A stretch of 64,000 nucleotides of DNA from Bacteroidales bacterium (lineage in GTDB: Bacteria > Bacteroidota > Bacteroidia > Bacteroidales > GCA-2748055), in NCBI GenBank assembly GCA_021738565.1, contig JAIPBT010000006.1, forward strand, positions 49,893 to 113,892. Reading direction: 5' to 3'. Positions 63,866 to 64,000 of this stretch are shown in pieces. Within the stretch, counting starts at the first letter, position 1; every line of letters begins with the position of its first letter. Below the pieces are notes generated by a model, which searched no databases, was not told the DNA's origin, and saw only the letters and a program-made list of their open reading frames with translations. Made by a program: the position numbers and the translations under genes.

Positions 63866-64000
63866 TAGTGTCATGTCAATTATAGTATGACGTAATTAAA
63901 ATATTTTGTATCTTTACTGAAAAACATCATGGTAAAGTACAAAGTAACCTTAACAAAAGAAGAAAGAGAATCATTGATGGAAAATACACGAAAGGGTAGC
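63866..64000 (+). mobile_element. Left end of an IS630-like insertion sequence (continues beyond window)
   Basis: TAGTGTCATGTCAATTATAG begins just after the rplT terminator region, and a short leader with a TATCTTTA box leads into a transposase-like frame. IS630/Tc1-mariner-type elements insert at TA and duplicate it, which fits the leading TA. Only the first 135 bases are visible, so the right end cannot be checked. The end sequence resembles the TAGTGTCTGTC repeats elsewhere in the window. Confidence 0.6.
63929..64000 (+). CDS. IS630-family transposase, N-terminal fragment
   Basis: The first 24 codons of a frame that runs off the right edge: MVKYKVTLTKEERESLMENT then RKGS. The pattern KYKVTLTKEER is the usual N-terminus of the helix-turn-helix first part of IS630-type transposases in Bacteroidota. 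It lies 63 bases inside the presumed left end. The rest, including the DDE domain, is outside the window. Confidence 0.65.
   Translation, partial: MVKYKVTLTKEERESLMENTRKGS

Noticed and set aside
1..64000. CRISPR array
   Set aside because: The TAGTGTCTGTC repeats are dispersed, have terminal inverted repeats and variable lengths, and lack regular spacers; no cas genes are present.

Overview
The window looks like chromosomal DNA of an anaerobic or facultatively anaerobic Bacteroidota, probably of the Bacteroidales/Marinilabiliales type. Evidence: three large secreted proteins with C-terminal type IX secretion (T9SS) sorting domains, a SpoIIE phosphatase behind a periplasmic propeller, an ExbB-ExbD-ExbD-TonB operon, promoter -7 boxes of the Bacteroidota form TAnnTTTG, few Shine-Dalgarno sequences, and a HydG maturase that implies [FeFe]-hydrogenase. 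The genus cannot be fixed from sequence alone.

Layout. 1-5.3 kb: the end of a tocopherol-cyclase-family gene, tex, rpe and a saccharopine/alanine-dehydrogenase-like oxidoreductase. 5.4-6.6 kb: a secreted S1/P1-type hydrolase. 6.8-11.7 kb: a leucine/branched-chain operon, leuC-leuD-(citramalate/isopropylmalate synthase)-leuB. 11.7-15.4 kb: an SLC12-like transporter and hydG on the minus strand. 15.7-22.2 kb: a sulfatase and a 1547-residue GH30 enzyme, a small saccharolytic pair. 22.3-26.2 kb: small secreted proteins, a threonine/serine dehydratase, a ChbG-type deacetylase and several copies of a short repeat. 26.7-30.8 kb: an ECF sigma factor, its TPR-bearing membrane partner, a C39-peptidase ABC exporter and a YciH/SUI1 protein. 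30.8-36.8 kb: an ankyrin/beta-barrel protein, a lipoprotein and a gingipain-family C25 protease. 36.9-41.4 kb: a propeller-SpoIIE phosphatase, a secreted protein and a SiaC-type phosphoprotein. 41.5-54.3 kb: tsaD, TamB, NhaD, the TonB energy system, a TSUP permease, glyA and an aquaglyceroporin. 54.5-55.0 kb: two good tRNA-Leu genes and one broken one. 55.1-60.4 kb: a PKD lipoprotein, a DPP-IV-type peptidase and a YgiQ radical SAM protein. 60.5-63.8 kb: thrS-infC-rpmI-rplT, closed by a strong terminator, then the left end of an IS630-like element running off the edge.

The most notable feature is a dispersed family of short elements (about 23 to 150 bp) with ends TA-GTGTCTGTC and GACARRCAC-TA. 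They have variable palindromic centres and sit almost only in gene junctions, where they supply stop codons in at least two places (rpe, the 23320-23781 gene). Their ends resemble the left end of the IS630-like element at the right edge, so they may be MITEs mobilised by such a transposase. Other points of interest are a highly structured spacer inside the leu operon, a propeller-SpoIIE/SiaC signalling pair, an ECF/TPR/C39-exporter cluster without a visible substrate, and a TamB gene with no ordinary start codon in front of its membrane anchor.
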